A stretch of 64,000 nucleotides of DNA, taken from Epithemia pelagica (Eukaryota > Bacillariophyta > Bacillariophyceae > Surirellales > Surirellaceae). The stretch lies in assembly GCA_946965045.2 (NCBI GenBank), contig OX337233.1:2914001-2978000 (forward strand). Reading direction: 5' to 3'. A program made the position numbers and the translations under genes. Positions within the stretch are counted from its first letter, which is position 1, and each line of letters begins with the position of its first letter. The notes under the pieces were generated by a model, which worked only from the letters and a program-made list of their open reading frames with translations, searched no databases and was not told the origin of the DNA. Positions 39,072-50,000 of the stretch are shown piece after piece.

Positions 39072-42000
39072 ATGTCCGAGTACACGCCATTCAAGCCTAC
39101 TCCACCCCGAATGGGTGGTCTCGTGCAAGTCAAGCACGACCTGTTTACCGCCTGGACCGGCGGAAAACCCGATGCAACATGGACCAAGCTCGTCAACGGT
39201 GACACGAGCGATCCCACCAAGGGATATGAACAAACTTCCCAGCAGCGTCCATCTTATGAAGATAAAGGCTTCACGACTCGCTGCACTGGGTTTGAGACCA
39301 AGTTTTCCAAGTCCGACAGCTTGCATCTCTTTTCCCGTAACTTGTTGGATCGTTTCGTGACCCACGGCATGGACACGATCACGTATCTCCAAGACCCAGG
39401 TGATGACACTTCCATGGTGTGCATTCTCACCCATCACACCCGTTTCACTGTTGACGCCGCCAAGACATTGGGTCCCAAGCAAGCCGCATCTTACGACCAG
39501 TACGACAAGTCGAATGACCGCGCCGCCCGTCTCGCACTCCTGGACAGTTTGGATGCCCCTCTCCGTCAAGAACTCGAAGAGCGCATGCCCGATGAGCCTC
39601 TCTTTCCCATCTTGTGGATGATGCTCATCCAGATCATCCAGAGCGATTCCATGGGGAAGTTCGCTCGACTCGAGGCCGAACTCAAGACCTTGACCCCGCA
39701 GCAGTTTTCTGGTCAGAACATTGCGGAGATGGCCCTGGCCATTACCACTCGCGCCTCGGCTCTGCACACCGCTGGATTGTTCAACCACCAGTTGAACTCT
39801 CTCATCCTCAAGTCGTTTCTTGCTGCCGATGGCAACGATGCCTACAAGTTTGAGTTGATGAAACTCCAGTCGGAGTTGACCGCCGCGTTGAAAGAAGAGC
39901 GTTTTATGTCCGACAAAACTGCAGCCGGCGTCTTCCTTGCCTCCAAACGCCTCGATTTCCGCTCCATTTGTCAGTTGGCTGAAGACAAATACCGTGAGGC
40001 CATTGCAGATGGTGTTTGGCCCCCGTCCCGCCACAACAAAGACTCGAAGGCTCCGCCCGCTGGCTACTATTCGTCGGCCCAACTCAACGCTCTGGTTCAA
40101 ACCTTCTCCCAGGACTCTGGTGGCAAGAAGTCCAAGCCGCCCGGTGTGTGCTACAAGTGTGGCAAACCCGGCCACTGGGCTCGTGATTGCCCCACCAACC
40201 GTGGTCGTTCTGACGGACACGGTGGTTCCCGTCGTCCCTTCCGTCGCCGTTCTCCGTCTCGTCGTCCCTCTGGTAATGGCCGTGGTGGTCGCTATGGTGG
40301 TCGTGGTGGTGGAGGGAGAGGATCTGGCCCTTCCAACCGCAACCGTCGCGAATTGGCCCCTTGGCGTTTGGTTCCTCCTCCTTCCGGCTCTTCTGACACC
40401 AAGGACTACAACGGTCGCACATTCTACTGGTGCGCCAAGTGCTCTCCACCCTGTTGGAACACCACGCACTCCACCAGCTCCCACCGTGGTTCCACCAATG
40501 GCTCCGCTCCATCTCCTCCCACCAACCATCAAGCCAACAACCTGATGACTGATCCGTCGGTCTGGATGGTTGATTGTGATATGGAAGCATGGGAAGGTTG
40601 GACATCGGTGACCAATGGATCGACCCGTCGTCCTCCTCCTTCCACCACTCCAGTTCCAGTCAGCAACTCCTTTGCCATGCTACACTTTTCGGTGGAAGAT
40701 GGTCCGGCACCGTCAACCGATGACGACCGCAAGCCACCCGCAAAGAAGAAACCGCCTGTCTCCGTCGTCACTGTCCACCATGATGATGACGACACGCCTC
40801 CTTCTTCCGGTTCAGTCGCACAGTTTGATCACCATGCCTTGCGAATGGCCGTCACTCCGTTCACCGTCGACACCACCAAGGACGATAGTCTTCTCGAATC
40901 CGCTTCTCAACCCGACAAGAAGCGCCGCCGTCCGTTGCCTCCCAGTCCCTTCGCCTTCCGTTCTACCAAGAAAAACAAGAGCAATACCTTCTCGCCCAAG
41001 AAGTCTCCAAAGTCGAAATCCAAATTCACCAAGCATCACTTTGTGAGTGGCAAACAGAAGAATCACCCAGTTACGAAGCGTCCACCCGCCGTTGTCACTC
41101 CTGACGACAAAGATCCCCCACCTGTGATTGTGACACCTTCCCCAAAGAAATCTTTTGCGCAATCTTTCTCAACTGCTCGTTTCTCCGCGCTGCCCCAAGT
41201 CAATGTCGCATCGCCACGTCATACAGGCCCAACCAGAGTCCCTCGTGTCTCACGTCGTTCTCGCGCCTCTCGTGGTCGCACATCGCGTGGCTACTCTTCG
41301 TGTCACAGTTCTGTCGACCCGTCGACACCTTCACGATCTTTTCTTTCAATGAGTATTGATATCTTCTTGTGGACACTTCTCTCCCTTTGGCTGTTTCCTT
41401 CAACGATGATGAGTTTCCTTATGGTGGTCCCTTGTTTTGTCTCTTGGCTTATTTGCGGTTTGATTGTTGGTGTTCTATGTCCCAAGTTGGAGAACGTTGC
41501 GTCGTCCTTTGGCAACTCGCGCTTGGATCGAAATGTCCGCTCCTTCGCCGCCTACCATCCGTCGCGTCGTCCCGCCCACTATTTTCATCGCCGCTCTCCA
41601 AGTGGTCGCCCATCTCCTCGGTCCTTACCCCTTCGACTTCGTGCCGACCGCTGCCGTCTCGCTCTCCAAGCTCCAGCTGTGCTTCCCCATTTGGCTACTC
41701 CCATTTCCGATGTGTTGACTGATGGTTTCTTCATGTTCTTCTCTCGTCGTTGGATTGTTTGGTGTCTCCGCCTTGTCACTTCGTCGCTCTTCTCTCTTCT
41801 CTGCCGACTCACGTCCGTCGCCAATGCCGTGATCGAGGGAGACACAACCCATCCGTCTCGCACCGACACAACCCATCCGTCTCGCACCACTCGATTTGGA
41901 TCACGACATCGGCACCGTCGTTCTCGTCGTCGTCGATGTCCCACTCATCGCCGTCCTTCGACCATCCGTCGATCCCGTCGCCGATCTAACCCAAACAATA

Positions 42001-45000
42001 ACAGACAACGCCAAACCAACCCAAACAATACAAATGACACAGTGCCCCATTGGCCAAACAACGTTCACCGGTTCGACTTTGACTTACAACCACCCAACGA
42101 CACCTCAACCTTTTGTCAACCATGTCAAACGACCAAGAACGTCACGACCAAGAACGTCAAACCACTTTTTGGTTCACCCTTGCGTCCCGCACAATGCCAA
42201 ACCATCCGTGCATGCACTCTGGACATGTCTCAAGAAGCCGTGAGTCTCCTCAAAGCAAGTCTTCAAGCTCCCTTGAAACTGCAATCCGAACTGCCAGACG
42301 ATGGATGTTACCCCATTGTGTGGGATTCTGGCGCAAGCGTCTCCATGAGCTTCTGTGAGAAGGATTTCAATGGGGATTTGGACACTTCCATCCATACAAC
42401 GCAACATTTGCGTGTCAACGGTATCTCCACTGGAGTCGAAGTGGCTGGACGTGGCACAGTGGTATGGCATGTATTGGATACGACTGGAATGTTGCGCACG
42501 ATCAAGGTTCCTGCTCTTTACATTCCGGACGCCAACATTCGCCTTCTCAGCACGTCAAGCTTGTTGCAAGTCTACCCGGACGAAACTATTGCTATTCATC
42601 CAAATGGGTTGACTCTCAGTGGTGCCGACGGAGACCATACAAGACGATCCATCGAAGTTCTCCTGAATCCACAAAACAATTTACCTACTTCACTTGGATT
42701 CGACGTGGAAGGACTCAAAACTGCCACAACTACTCTGGCTAACACAATCTCAACCGTCCACAACAACAACATCAACATGTCACCCCCACAGAAAGAGTTC
42801 GCCAAGTGGCACAACCGTCTCGGCCATCCTGGTTTCAAGCGAGTTCAATTCTTGATGCACACTGGCGTCTTGGCAACCTCCGAAAGTCAACGCAAATTGC
42901 ATGTGGCTGCATGTAAACTTGTCAATCCACCCATGTGTGCTGCCTGCCAATTTGGCAAGCAACGGCAACGTTCGGCTCCTGGACGAACCACCAAAGTGCA
43001 ATCGGCACGTGATGGAGTTTTGAAGAAGGACGTCCTCCATCCAGGACAATCTATTGCAGTTGACCATTTTATCTGCAGCACCAAAGGCCGTCTATTCTCC
43101 TCCAAAGGAAAGAGCAAGGACTCCAAAATGTTTGCTGGAGGGGCAATCTTCGTTGACATTGCCAGTGGCCGAGTAGATTGTGTGTTCCAAAGCCATCTGA
43201 GTTCCCACGAAACTCTCAAGGCGAAAGAAGAGTTTGAGTTGCGATGCCGTGATTGTGGAGTGGTTCCTCAACAGTATGTGTCCGACAATGGGTCAGCCTT
43301 TACATCGAAAGGATACACTGCCCATTTGCAACAGTTCCACCAAATTCAACGCTTCGCTGGAGTTGGTGCCCACCACCACAACGGCATTGCTGAACGAAGT
43401 ATTCAAACCATCATGAGCATTGCTCGTACGATGATGCTTCACTCAGCAACTCACTGGCCGGACATGGCGGATTCTAGTTTGTGGCCTATGGCGGTACAAC
43501 ATGCGGTGTATCTATACAACAATATCCCTAACCCCACAACTGGACTGAGTCCTAATGACATTTTTACCCGCACCCGCTTCGAACACAACAAATTCCATGA
43601 TCTCCACGTCTGGGGATGTCCAGTATACGTTTTGGACAAGCGGATTTCTGATGGAGGTAAGCTCCCACGATGGAAACCTCGTTCTCATCGTTGCATGTTC
43701 ATGGGACTGAGCCCGAATCATGCGAGCTCCGTTCCGCTTGTCCTCAATCCGGAGACTGGCGCTATCACGCCACAGTTTCATGTCGTCTTCGACGACTGGT
43801 TCGAAACCATCAGCGTGGACCCAACAACCTTGCCCGACTTCTCCACTCCAGAATGGACTCAACTGTTCGGCGACTCTCTTGACCATTTTCACCATACCAA
43901 CGATGAAGATCCACACGACAACTCCGCTCCCAACATCACTGACACAACAACTGCTCTGGACACACTCAACTCCCAGCAACGTGTTTTTGATTCCATGGCA
44001 ACTCATCGTCCTCCCATGCCATTGCCCGTGCCTCCACCCATTTTTCCTTCGTCTGAGGGAGCCCCTCCTTCGTCTGAGGGCGCCATCCCTTTGTCTGAGG
44101 GAGCAACTGTCGTGCCCCAAGCAGCCACCACTCCGTCCCCTCCCACCCCTCCGTCTCCTCCTTCTCCTCCCGCTGTCTCCCCTTCGGTTGTTTCGCCCCG
44201 TGTCGAGGTTTCTGGCCCTTCTGTCTCTGGTCCATCGCCTCGTCAGAGGGAGAATTCTACCAAACCACTCAAACAACCTGCTCCGTCGAGTTCACCCAAA
44301 CAATCACAGCCTTCCCTCTCTGCCTCTTCTTCTCCTCTTCGTCGCTCCACTCGTACTCGTCGTGCCCCACTTCGACTCATCTCCTCCATGGATGCCAGTC
44401 ACACGACATACGACTCCAACTGTATGAGCTACCATCTTTATCATACAATGCTGCAACAGTCCAACCTTTGTGACTTGGCCATTTGCAAAGCCGCTGCATC
44501 GGATCCTGATACGTTGAGCTTTGACCAAATTCTCTTGGAGCCTAACCTCGACCAATGGAAGGCTGCTGCCCAACGAGAGATTGAAGCATTGGAAGCAAAA
44601 GGCACATGGGAAGAGGTCCCAGTCGAAGATGCAACAACAAGGATCCTTCCTGGCACATGGGTGTTCAAACGGAAGAGATCACCAACAGGAGAAATCAAGA
44701 AATACAAGGGCAGGTACTGTGTGCGCGGAGATCTCCAAGAAGGAGAATTTGAGACGTTCGCACCCGTCGTCTCTTGGAGTACCATTCGACTGGTCCTTAT
44801 CTTCGCCATGATTCAAGACTGGATCATTATTTGTGTCGACTTCTCGAATGCATTTGTGCAAGCGACACTCAAGGAGCCAATTTGGATCCATCTTCCAAGA
44901 GGCTATCAATCCCAACGACCAACGCGAACCTGCCTTCGTCTCAAGAAGAGTTTGTATGGATTGGCCATAGCCCCAAGGTTGTGGTATGAACATTTGCGTG

Positions 45001-46076
45001 ATGCTTTATTGGAGGACGGATTCAAACAGAGTGACCACGACATCTGTCTCTTTCTCAAGCCAGATATGATTGTGTTCCTCTATGTCGATGATTGTGGTGT
45101 TGCTTCTCTGACCCAACAAGCCATCGACGAGTTCGTGAACAGACTCAACAAAAAGGGATTCGAATTGACGCAGGATGGAGACTTTGCCGAGTACCTTGGT
45201 ATCAAGTTTGTGGTTGACAAGTCATCCAACACCATCACAATGACTCAACCAGGCTTGATCAACAAGATCATCAAAGCCACTGGACTTGAAAACTGCAACG
45301 CCAACAAAACACCAGCCTCCACTGCAGCCCTTGGTTCTGACCCTGACGGGCTCCCAATGAAAGAGTCCTGGTCCTACTCGTCGGTTGTTGGGATGCTCCT
45401 TTATCTCTCAACCAACACGAGACCTGACATCACCTACGCCGTGAGCCAAGTCGCTCGCTTCGGCGCTAACCCCAAACAATCACATGCCTCTGCAGTAAAG
45501 ATGATTGTCAGGTATCTCTCCGGCACCGTGAACCAAGGTACCATCTTTACCCCCAACACCAACTACAAGATCGACTGTTACGTCGATGCCGACTTCGCCG
45601 GCCTCCATGGCCGCGAACAACAAGACAATCCGGCAAGCACCAAGTCTCGCACCGGGTACATCTTGTTCTTCTGTGGGAGTCCTCTCTTGTGGAAGTCTCA
45701 GCTTCAGTCTGAAACTGCTCTCTCCACCTTTCATGCGGAGTACGTTGCCTTATCCGCCGCAATGAGACAGTTGATTGTTGTGCAACGAGTTTTACAAGAC
45801 ATGGTCGACTGCTTGAAGTTTGAAACTGAGACACCCAAGATCCATGCCGAAGTATTTGAAGACAATAACTCCGCGTTCCTCCCAGCAAACAACCAACGAT
45901 TGACTGAACGATCCAAGTGGTTGAATTGCAAACTCCACTTCTTTTGGGAGTACATCAACAATGGCACAGCAACTGTTTCCAAGATCAGCACCCACGAACA
46001 GCGAGCCGATTATCTCACGAAAGGACTTGTGTTGGAAAAGTTCACCGCCAATCGTTTGCAAAATCAAGGATGGTAA
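39072..46076 (+). CDS. Copia Gag-Pol polyprotein
   Basis: 2334 codons without interruption. Gag occupies about residues 1-350 and ends in the CCHC knuckle CYKCGKPGHWARDC near 358-371. A long Ser/Pro/Arg-rich spacer follows, with two hydrophobic stretches (about 41350-41500 and 41715-41815). The aspartic protease site is VWDSGASVSM near 1082. The integrase has a zinc region (H-x4-H in WHNRLGHPG, C-x2-C in MCAACQFG) and the DDE residues in VDHFICS, VSDNGSAF and GIAERSI. The reverse transcriptase has VDFSNAFVQ and the FLYVDD box. RNase H has CYVDADFAGL, STFHAEYVAL and DNNSAF. Gag and pol share one frame, so their ratio must be set by processing or other means. Confidence 0.94.
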   Translation: MSEYTPFKPTPPRMGGLVQVKHDLFTAWTGGKPDATWTKLVNGDTSDPTKGYEQTSQQRPSYEDKGFTTRCTGFETKFSKSDSLHLFSRNLLDRFVTHGMDTITYLQDPGDDTSMVCILTHHTRFTVDAAKTLGPKQAASYDQYDKSNDRAARLALLDSLDAPLRQELEERMPDEPLFPILWMMLIQIIQSDSMGKFARLEAELKTLTPQQFSGQNIAEMALAITTRASALHTAGLFNHQLNSLILKSFLAADGNDAYKFELMKLQSELTAALKEERFMSDKTAAGVFLASKRLDFRSICQLAEDKYREAIADGVWPPSRHNKDSKAPPAGYYSSAQLNALVQTFSQDSGGKKSKPPGVCYKCGKPGHWARDCPTNRGRSDGHGGSRRPFRRRSPSRRPSGNGRGGRYGGRGGGGRGSGPSNRNRRELAPWRLVPPPSGSSDTKDYNGRTFYWCAKCSPPCWNTTHSTSSHRGSTNGSAPSPPTNHQANNLMTDPSVWMVDCDMEAWEGWTSVTNGSTRRPPPSTTPVPVSNSFAMLHFSVEDGPAPSTDDDRKPPAKKKPPVSVVTVHHDDDDTPPSSGSVAQFDHHALRMAVTPFTVDTTKDDSLLESASQPDKKRRRPLPPSPFAFRSTKKNKSNTFSPKKSPKSKSKFTKHHFVSGKQKNHPVTKRPPAVVTPDDKDPPPVIVTPSPKKSFAQSFSTARFSALPQVNVASPRHTGPTRVPRVSRRSRASRGRTSRGYSSCHSSVDPSTPSRSFLSMSIDIFLWTLLSLWLFPSTMMSFLMVVPCFVSWLICGLIVGVLCPKLENVASSFGNSRLDRNVRSFAAYHPSRRPAHYFHRRSPSGRPSPRSLPLRLRADRCRLALQAPAVLPHLATPISDVLTDGFFMFFSRRWIVWCLRLVTSSLFSLLCRLTSVANAVIEGDTTHPSRTDTTHPSRTTRFGSRHRHRRSRRRRCPTHRRPSTIRRSRRRSNPNNNRQRQTNPNNTNDTVPHWPNNVHRFDFDLQPPNDTSTFCQPCQTTKNVTTKNVKPLFGSPLRPAQCQTIRACTLDMSQEAVSLLKASLQAPLKLQSELPDDGCYPIVWDSGASVSMSFCEKDFNGDLDTSIHTTQHLRVNGISTGVEVAGRGTVVWHVLDTTGMLRTIKVPALYIPDANIRLLSTSSLLQVYPDETIAIHPNGLTLSGADGDHTRRSIEVLLNPQNNLPTSLGFDVEGLKTATTTLANTISTVHNNNINMSPPQKEFAKWHNRLGHPGFKRVQFLMHTGVLATSESQRKLHVAACKLVNPPMCAACQFGKQRQRSAPGRTTKVQSARDGVLKKDVLHPGQSIAVDHFICSTKGRLFSSKGKSKDSKMFAGGAIFVDIASGRVDCVFQSHLSSHETLKAKEEFELRCRDCGVVPQQYVSDNGSAFTSKGYTAHLQQFHQIQRFAGVGAHHHNGIAERSIQTIMSIARTMMLHSATHWPDMADSSLWPMAVQHAVYLYNNIPNPTTGLSPNDIFTRTRFEHNKFHDLHVWGCPVYVLDKRISDGGKLPRWKPRSHRCMFMGLSPNHASSVPLVLNPETGAITPQFHVVFDDWFETISVDPTTLPDFSTPEWTQLFGDSLDHFHHTNDEDPHDNSAPNITDTTTALDTLNSQQRVFDSMATHRPPMPLPVPPPIFPSSEGAPPSSEGAIPLSEGATVVPQAATTPSPPTPPSPPSPPAVSPSVVSPRVEVSGPSVSGPSPRQRENSTKPLKQPAPSSSPKQSQPSLSASSSPLRRSTRTRRAPLRLISSMDASHTTYDSNCMSYHLYHTMLQQSNLCDLAICKAAASDPDTLSFDQILLEPNLDQWKAAAQREIEALEAKGTWEEVPVEDATTRILPGTWVFKRKRSPTGEIKKYKGRYCVRGDLQEGEFETFAPVVSWSTIRLVLIFAMIQDWIIICVDFSNAFVQATLKEPIWIHLPRGYQSQRPTRTCLRLKKSLYGLAIAPRLWYEHLRDALLEDGFKQSDHDICLFLKPDMIVFLYVDDCGVASLTQQAIDEFVNRLNKKGFELTQDGDFAEYLGIKFVVDKSSNTITMTQPGLINKIIKATGLENCNANKTPASTAALGSDPDGLPMKESWSYSSVVGMLLYLSTNTRPDITYAVSQVARFGANPKQSHASAVKMIVRYLSGTVNQGTIFTPNTNYKIDCYVDADFAGLHGREQQDNPASTKSRTGYILFFCGSPLLWKSQLQSETALSTFHAEYVALSAAMRQLIVVQRVLQDMVDCLKFETETPKIHAEVFEDNNSAFLPANNQRLTERSKWLNCKLHFFWEYINNGTATVSKISTHEQRADYLTKGLVLEKFTANRLQNQGW

Positions 46077-46096
46077 TGCCACATTGTGAGAGGGAG

Positions 46097-46484
46097 AGTT
46101 AAGGAATCTTGTGAATCTAACCAGTCACAATGTACATGTGTAACACATAATGTGGAACACATTATGTGGGTTGAACGTTCAGTCACAAGCACATTATGTG
46201 GTAGCAAATTTGGCAGTCGGTTAGACTATGTGCTACTCATGTGCTTGTCGTGTGATTCTCATGTGCTACATGTACTAACCATGTGTGTGAATTTCCAAAT
46301 TGGAAATTCACAAGATCATGTCGACAGATCAATTTAGTTTAATGCTCACAATCTTAGAAATTGTCCTATTGAGTTACAACTGATCTAGATCCGTCCTACT
46401 GGCTTGCCCTCAAGAGCTTGATCACCTCGAGAGTCCAAGCTAGTCCTACTGTAAGTGATACCGCTGTCTAAGTATTCCTTCGCT
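46097..46484 (+). repeat. 3' LTR of Copia element
   Basis: Copy of the 5' LTR with one observed substitution. It follows the purine-rich tract at about 46086-46096 and is followed by the target duplication GCTGT. Confidence 0.93.
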
Positions 46485-46489
46485 GCTGT
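46485..46489. repeat. Copia target-site duplication, right (GCTGT)
   Basis: Right copy of the 5-bp duplication. Confidence 0.88.
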
Positions 46490-47067
46490 GTCGTACGAGA
46501 AAAAAATCGTAATGAACAAGCTAAGCGAGAGGAAACCAATCGCCGTTTTGTGGGACGGAAACAACCGCGATATGTGCAAATTCGCCCTTTTGTGGAACGG
46601 AAACGACCGCGATATGTGCACATTCCACATTCCAAACGTTGGTTGTTACTCCTACTGCCTTTGCTGCATTTATGCATTGAATAGCGAACGGATTGACAGA
46701 AGATTACTTGGTTCCGTTTGGATTTTGGATTGATGGATGTTCTCGGTGGGACACACTTGTTTCTCGCTCGAATGGAGGGCCCTTGCAAAGACTTCCGTGA
46801 ACCAAATCTGTTTGCGCCTTTCACTTATATGTTTTTCCTTTATCAGCTGTGGCATGGGTAGATGTTGGGCTCTCACTTTTTAAATACTCTTAGGAGTAGT
46901 GCGTACTCCTAGTGCGTGACTCTTTTGTGCTTTAGAGATGTAGCCCCTTTATTATATAGCGCTAGCTATAAATGGCCATCATTTTATGCGCGACCGATTG
47001 AGCTTTGCTTCTCGCCACAATCGTCCTATTAGACGTGGCATGGACCAAAGGAGAACGGAGATTAACC
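46490..47067. other. Intergenic region with a 42-bp tandem repeat
   Basis: No gene is seen. Two imperfect 42-bp tandem units occur at about 46544-46627, each with TTTTGTGG and CCGCGATATGTGCA. Near 46890-46915 lie ACTCTTAGGAGTA and TACTCCTA motifs like the palindrome at 16069. A TTATATAGCGCTAGCTATAA stretch near 46950 lies about 115 bp before the peptidase start. Confidence 0.5.
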
Positions 47068-50000
47068 ATGGCACCACCTCGTGAAGAAGGATCCGTAGGT
47101 GTGGAGGCATCGTCGATGAACGAAGAGAAGAAAGAGTCCATCGTTCACCCCACAGCGTTTGCTGCTTCACCTCAGTCGACAAACTCCACCACGACAGAAG
47201 GTCCTGATTTGAATAGCAGTCGTACACCATTGGATCATAAGTTATACCGTCAAATTTTGCTCCCGAATGGTCTTTGGTGTATTTTGGTACAAGATACACT
47301 TGCCATGCATCAACAACACGCTGAAGGATGTGGACCACCACCTTTGCCTCATGATCTGATGGAGGAAGACGACGAATACGATGACGAGGAAGAGGAGGAC
47401 GAAGAAGCCGAGGAGAACAAGGAAGAAGGCAGTAATGGAAAAGAAGAAGACGACGATGACGGAGGAATTCGTGACGCAGCCGCTGCCTTGCTGGTGGGTG
47501 TAGGATCTTCGTATGATCCACCCGAATGCCAAGGAATGGCGCATTTTTTGGAGCATTTGTTGTTTCTGGGATCGGAAAAGTATCCCAGTGACAATGAATT
47601 TTCGGCCTTTGTTTCGAAACATGGTGGATCCGACAATGCCTGGACATCGGATGAAGATACTGTCTATCATCTGAGTATTCCACAAGAGTACTTGTGGCCA
47701 GCCCTGGATCGATTGGTCCAACACTTTATTACTCCACTCTTGTCGGAGTCCTGCGTCGATCGTGAATTGAACGCTATTGAATCAGAATTTCAACTTACCA
47801 AACCATCCGATGAAAGTCGAAGACTTCAATTGCAAGCGGCTACAGCGAAACCGAATCATGTCTTTGGAAATTTTGGATGGGGGAATTTGAAAAGTTTGAG
47901 AGATGTACCGGAACGTTTGCTGGGGATCAATCCATTGAAAGAGCTGCGACATTTCTTTGATCGCTACTATTATGCCTCAAACATGAGGTTAGTGGTCATG
48001 GGAGCGTATTCTTTGGATCATTTGCAGAGGCATGTGCAAGAGCTATTTCAAGAGATTCCTGCCTTGCCCCGCTTGGAGAATCCACGCTTTGGTTTACCAG
48101 TTGATCCCCGCTCAATCAACTCTTGGGAAACATTGAATGTTGAATATCAGAGCCCCTTGAAATCACAAGGCATGCCGTGGGATGAACAATCATCTCTTGG
48201 TAAGCTCTTTCGGATTGTACCAACCAAAGATCGGCACCGTCTGGTCCTCTCTTGGCCCATTCCTTCGCAGATTCACAAATGGAGAGGCAAGCCGTACGAC
48301 TTTCTTTCACATTTGCTGGGCTACGAAGGCGTTGGCTCGCTACTCAGCTTGTATCGATCCAAAAGCTGGGCATCCGGTTGCGAGGCAGGGATGGGTGATG
48401 AAGAACAAGCCAGTCACTCGTGGATCTTCTCGTTTGCAGTTAATTTAACCGTGGAAGGACTGTTGGAGTGGAAACAAGTTGTACAGGCTGTGTACGAATA
48501 TATCGGAATGCTACGTCAATACAGCAATGGCAGTTGGCCCGAGTGGATATATCAAGAACTCCAACAAATGGAGGAGGTGTCTCATTTGTATGGTGACGAA
48601 GAAACACCCGAGGACTTTGTCAGCACGTTGGTCGAAAGCATGTCGCCACATTTGCGTTTGCCACCAGAACGCGTCTTGGATGGCATGGAACTCTTATTTG
48701 AATTTGATTCGAGTGGTGTTCGTGAGCTTCTGGAAGAATATCTTGTGCCGTCGAATATGCGCATTGACTTGATCTCGTCTACCTTTGGAAACTATAGCGT
48801 CATGGAACATGTTGTCACGGCTGCCGCCGCCCAAAATGTAGATTCGACCCATTTCAAGATCCAGGAGTTGGTCGTACACAATGAAAGAGAGCAACTAGGA
48901 CAAGCTGGAGCAAGTGACGAACTTGCCAAGTTCAACCCATCATTGTGGACTCCGCAGGTGGAACCCAATTTTGAAACCATATTCTGGTGCTCTGAAATAC
49001 CTTCAGATTGGATCGAAGCATGGTCGACCATTGTGACGCGGACAACGGCCTCCTCGTTGAGCCTTCATTTGCCAACTCCTAATCCCTTTGTCCCAACACG
49101 GCTAGATATCAAAGAGCACCCTTCGGGTGAGTCACATCATGCTCTCTTGAGTGCCACAATCAAGGTGTGCTCTAGCTCTGGAGGGAAAGGCAAAAAGAAG
49201 GCCATGAAACAATGGTTTCCAGCCACAGTCACTCAGTATGATAGCAAAAGAAATCGTATCAAAGTCTGTTACGAAGACGAGGAAGAACAATGGCATACGA
49301 TGGATGTTCCTGGGAAGGATCTGACCAAAAGTGTCTTGACTCCAGACTATGAAGGGTCACTGGATGGGAAGCAAAACAAGTTTCGTATTGTTTCGCTAGC
49401 AGTTGCAGGAGTAATTCGACGCTTTGGAGATGAAAGTGACGGTGTCACTGGTAGCAGTGGTGATTTGGATGGCTTCAGTTCCTTTCCACCCATACCTCCG
49501 GCGCTTCCGTCTCATCGTTTACCCAAGGAACTCTGCAGTTCCAATGTATTGCGTATGTGGCATTTACAGGACCGCAATTTCCACCGTCCAGTGGCGGAAG
49601 TTCGTCTCCAGGTCGTGTGTGCGGTTGCCAACGAAACCCCCTTGCACCGCGCATGTGCGGAGTTGTGTGTCGACCTACTGTGGGATTCTTGTTTGGAAAC
49701 GGTGATCTATCTAGCTGGCTGTGCTCAGCTGTCGAGTACCGTTGAAGCTACTTGCAGCGGTTTTGGGTTTCGCTTTCATGGTTTTGACGACAAGCTTATG
49801 GATTTGTTCAAGCAAATCTTTCAACGGTTTCTTTCTTTTCGAAACAAGGACGATGGTAGCCTTCCCGACGGTATTGCTCCTCGTCGATTTGAGGCTTGTC
49901 TCGAAGTTCTACGCCGCAAGTACAAGAATAGTGGAACATATGCATCTTCTTTTTCCACGACACTCCGCCTCGAAGCGATCCGACGACGCCAGTGGTCGTC

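Larger units (their letters stand above)
38206..46484 (+). mobile_element. Copia-type (Ty1/copia, CoDi-like) LTR retrotransposon, intact
   Basis: Two 388-bp LTRs (38206-38593 and 46097-46484) flank one 2334-codon gag-pol frame. The 5-bp target duplication GCTGT lies at 38201-38205 and 46485-46489. A purine tract (GAGAGGGAG) precedes the 3' LTR. The LTRs differ at only one position that I can find (AACCGGTC versus AACCAGTC), so the insertion is recent and possibly active. The domain order protease-integrase-RT-RNase H defines Copia. Copia lineages called CoDi are known from diatoms; I did not compare sequences. Confidence 0.95.

Noticed and set aside
38907-40532. 541-codon frame antisense to Copia gag
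   Set aside because: It is a shadow of the gag-pol frame without domain content. The sense strand has the CCHC knuckle and gag.
41340-41830. Envelope-like gene in the Copia element
   Set aside because: The hydrophobic stretches lie inside the gag-pol frame before the protease, not after pol, and have no signal peptide or separate start.
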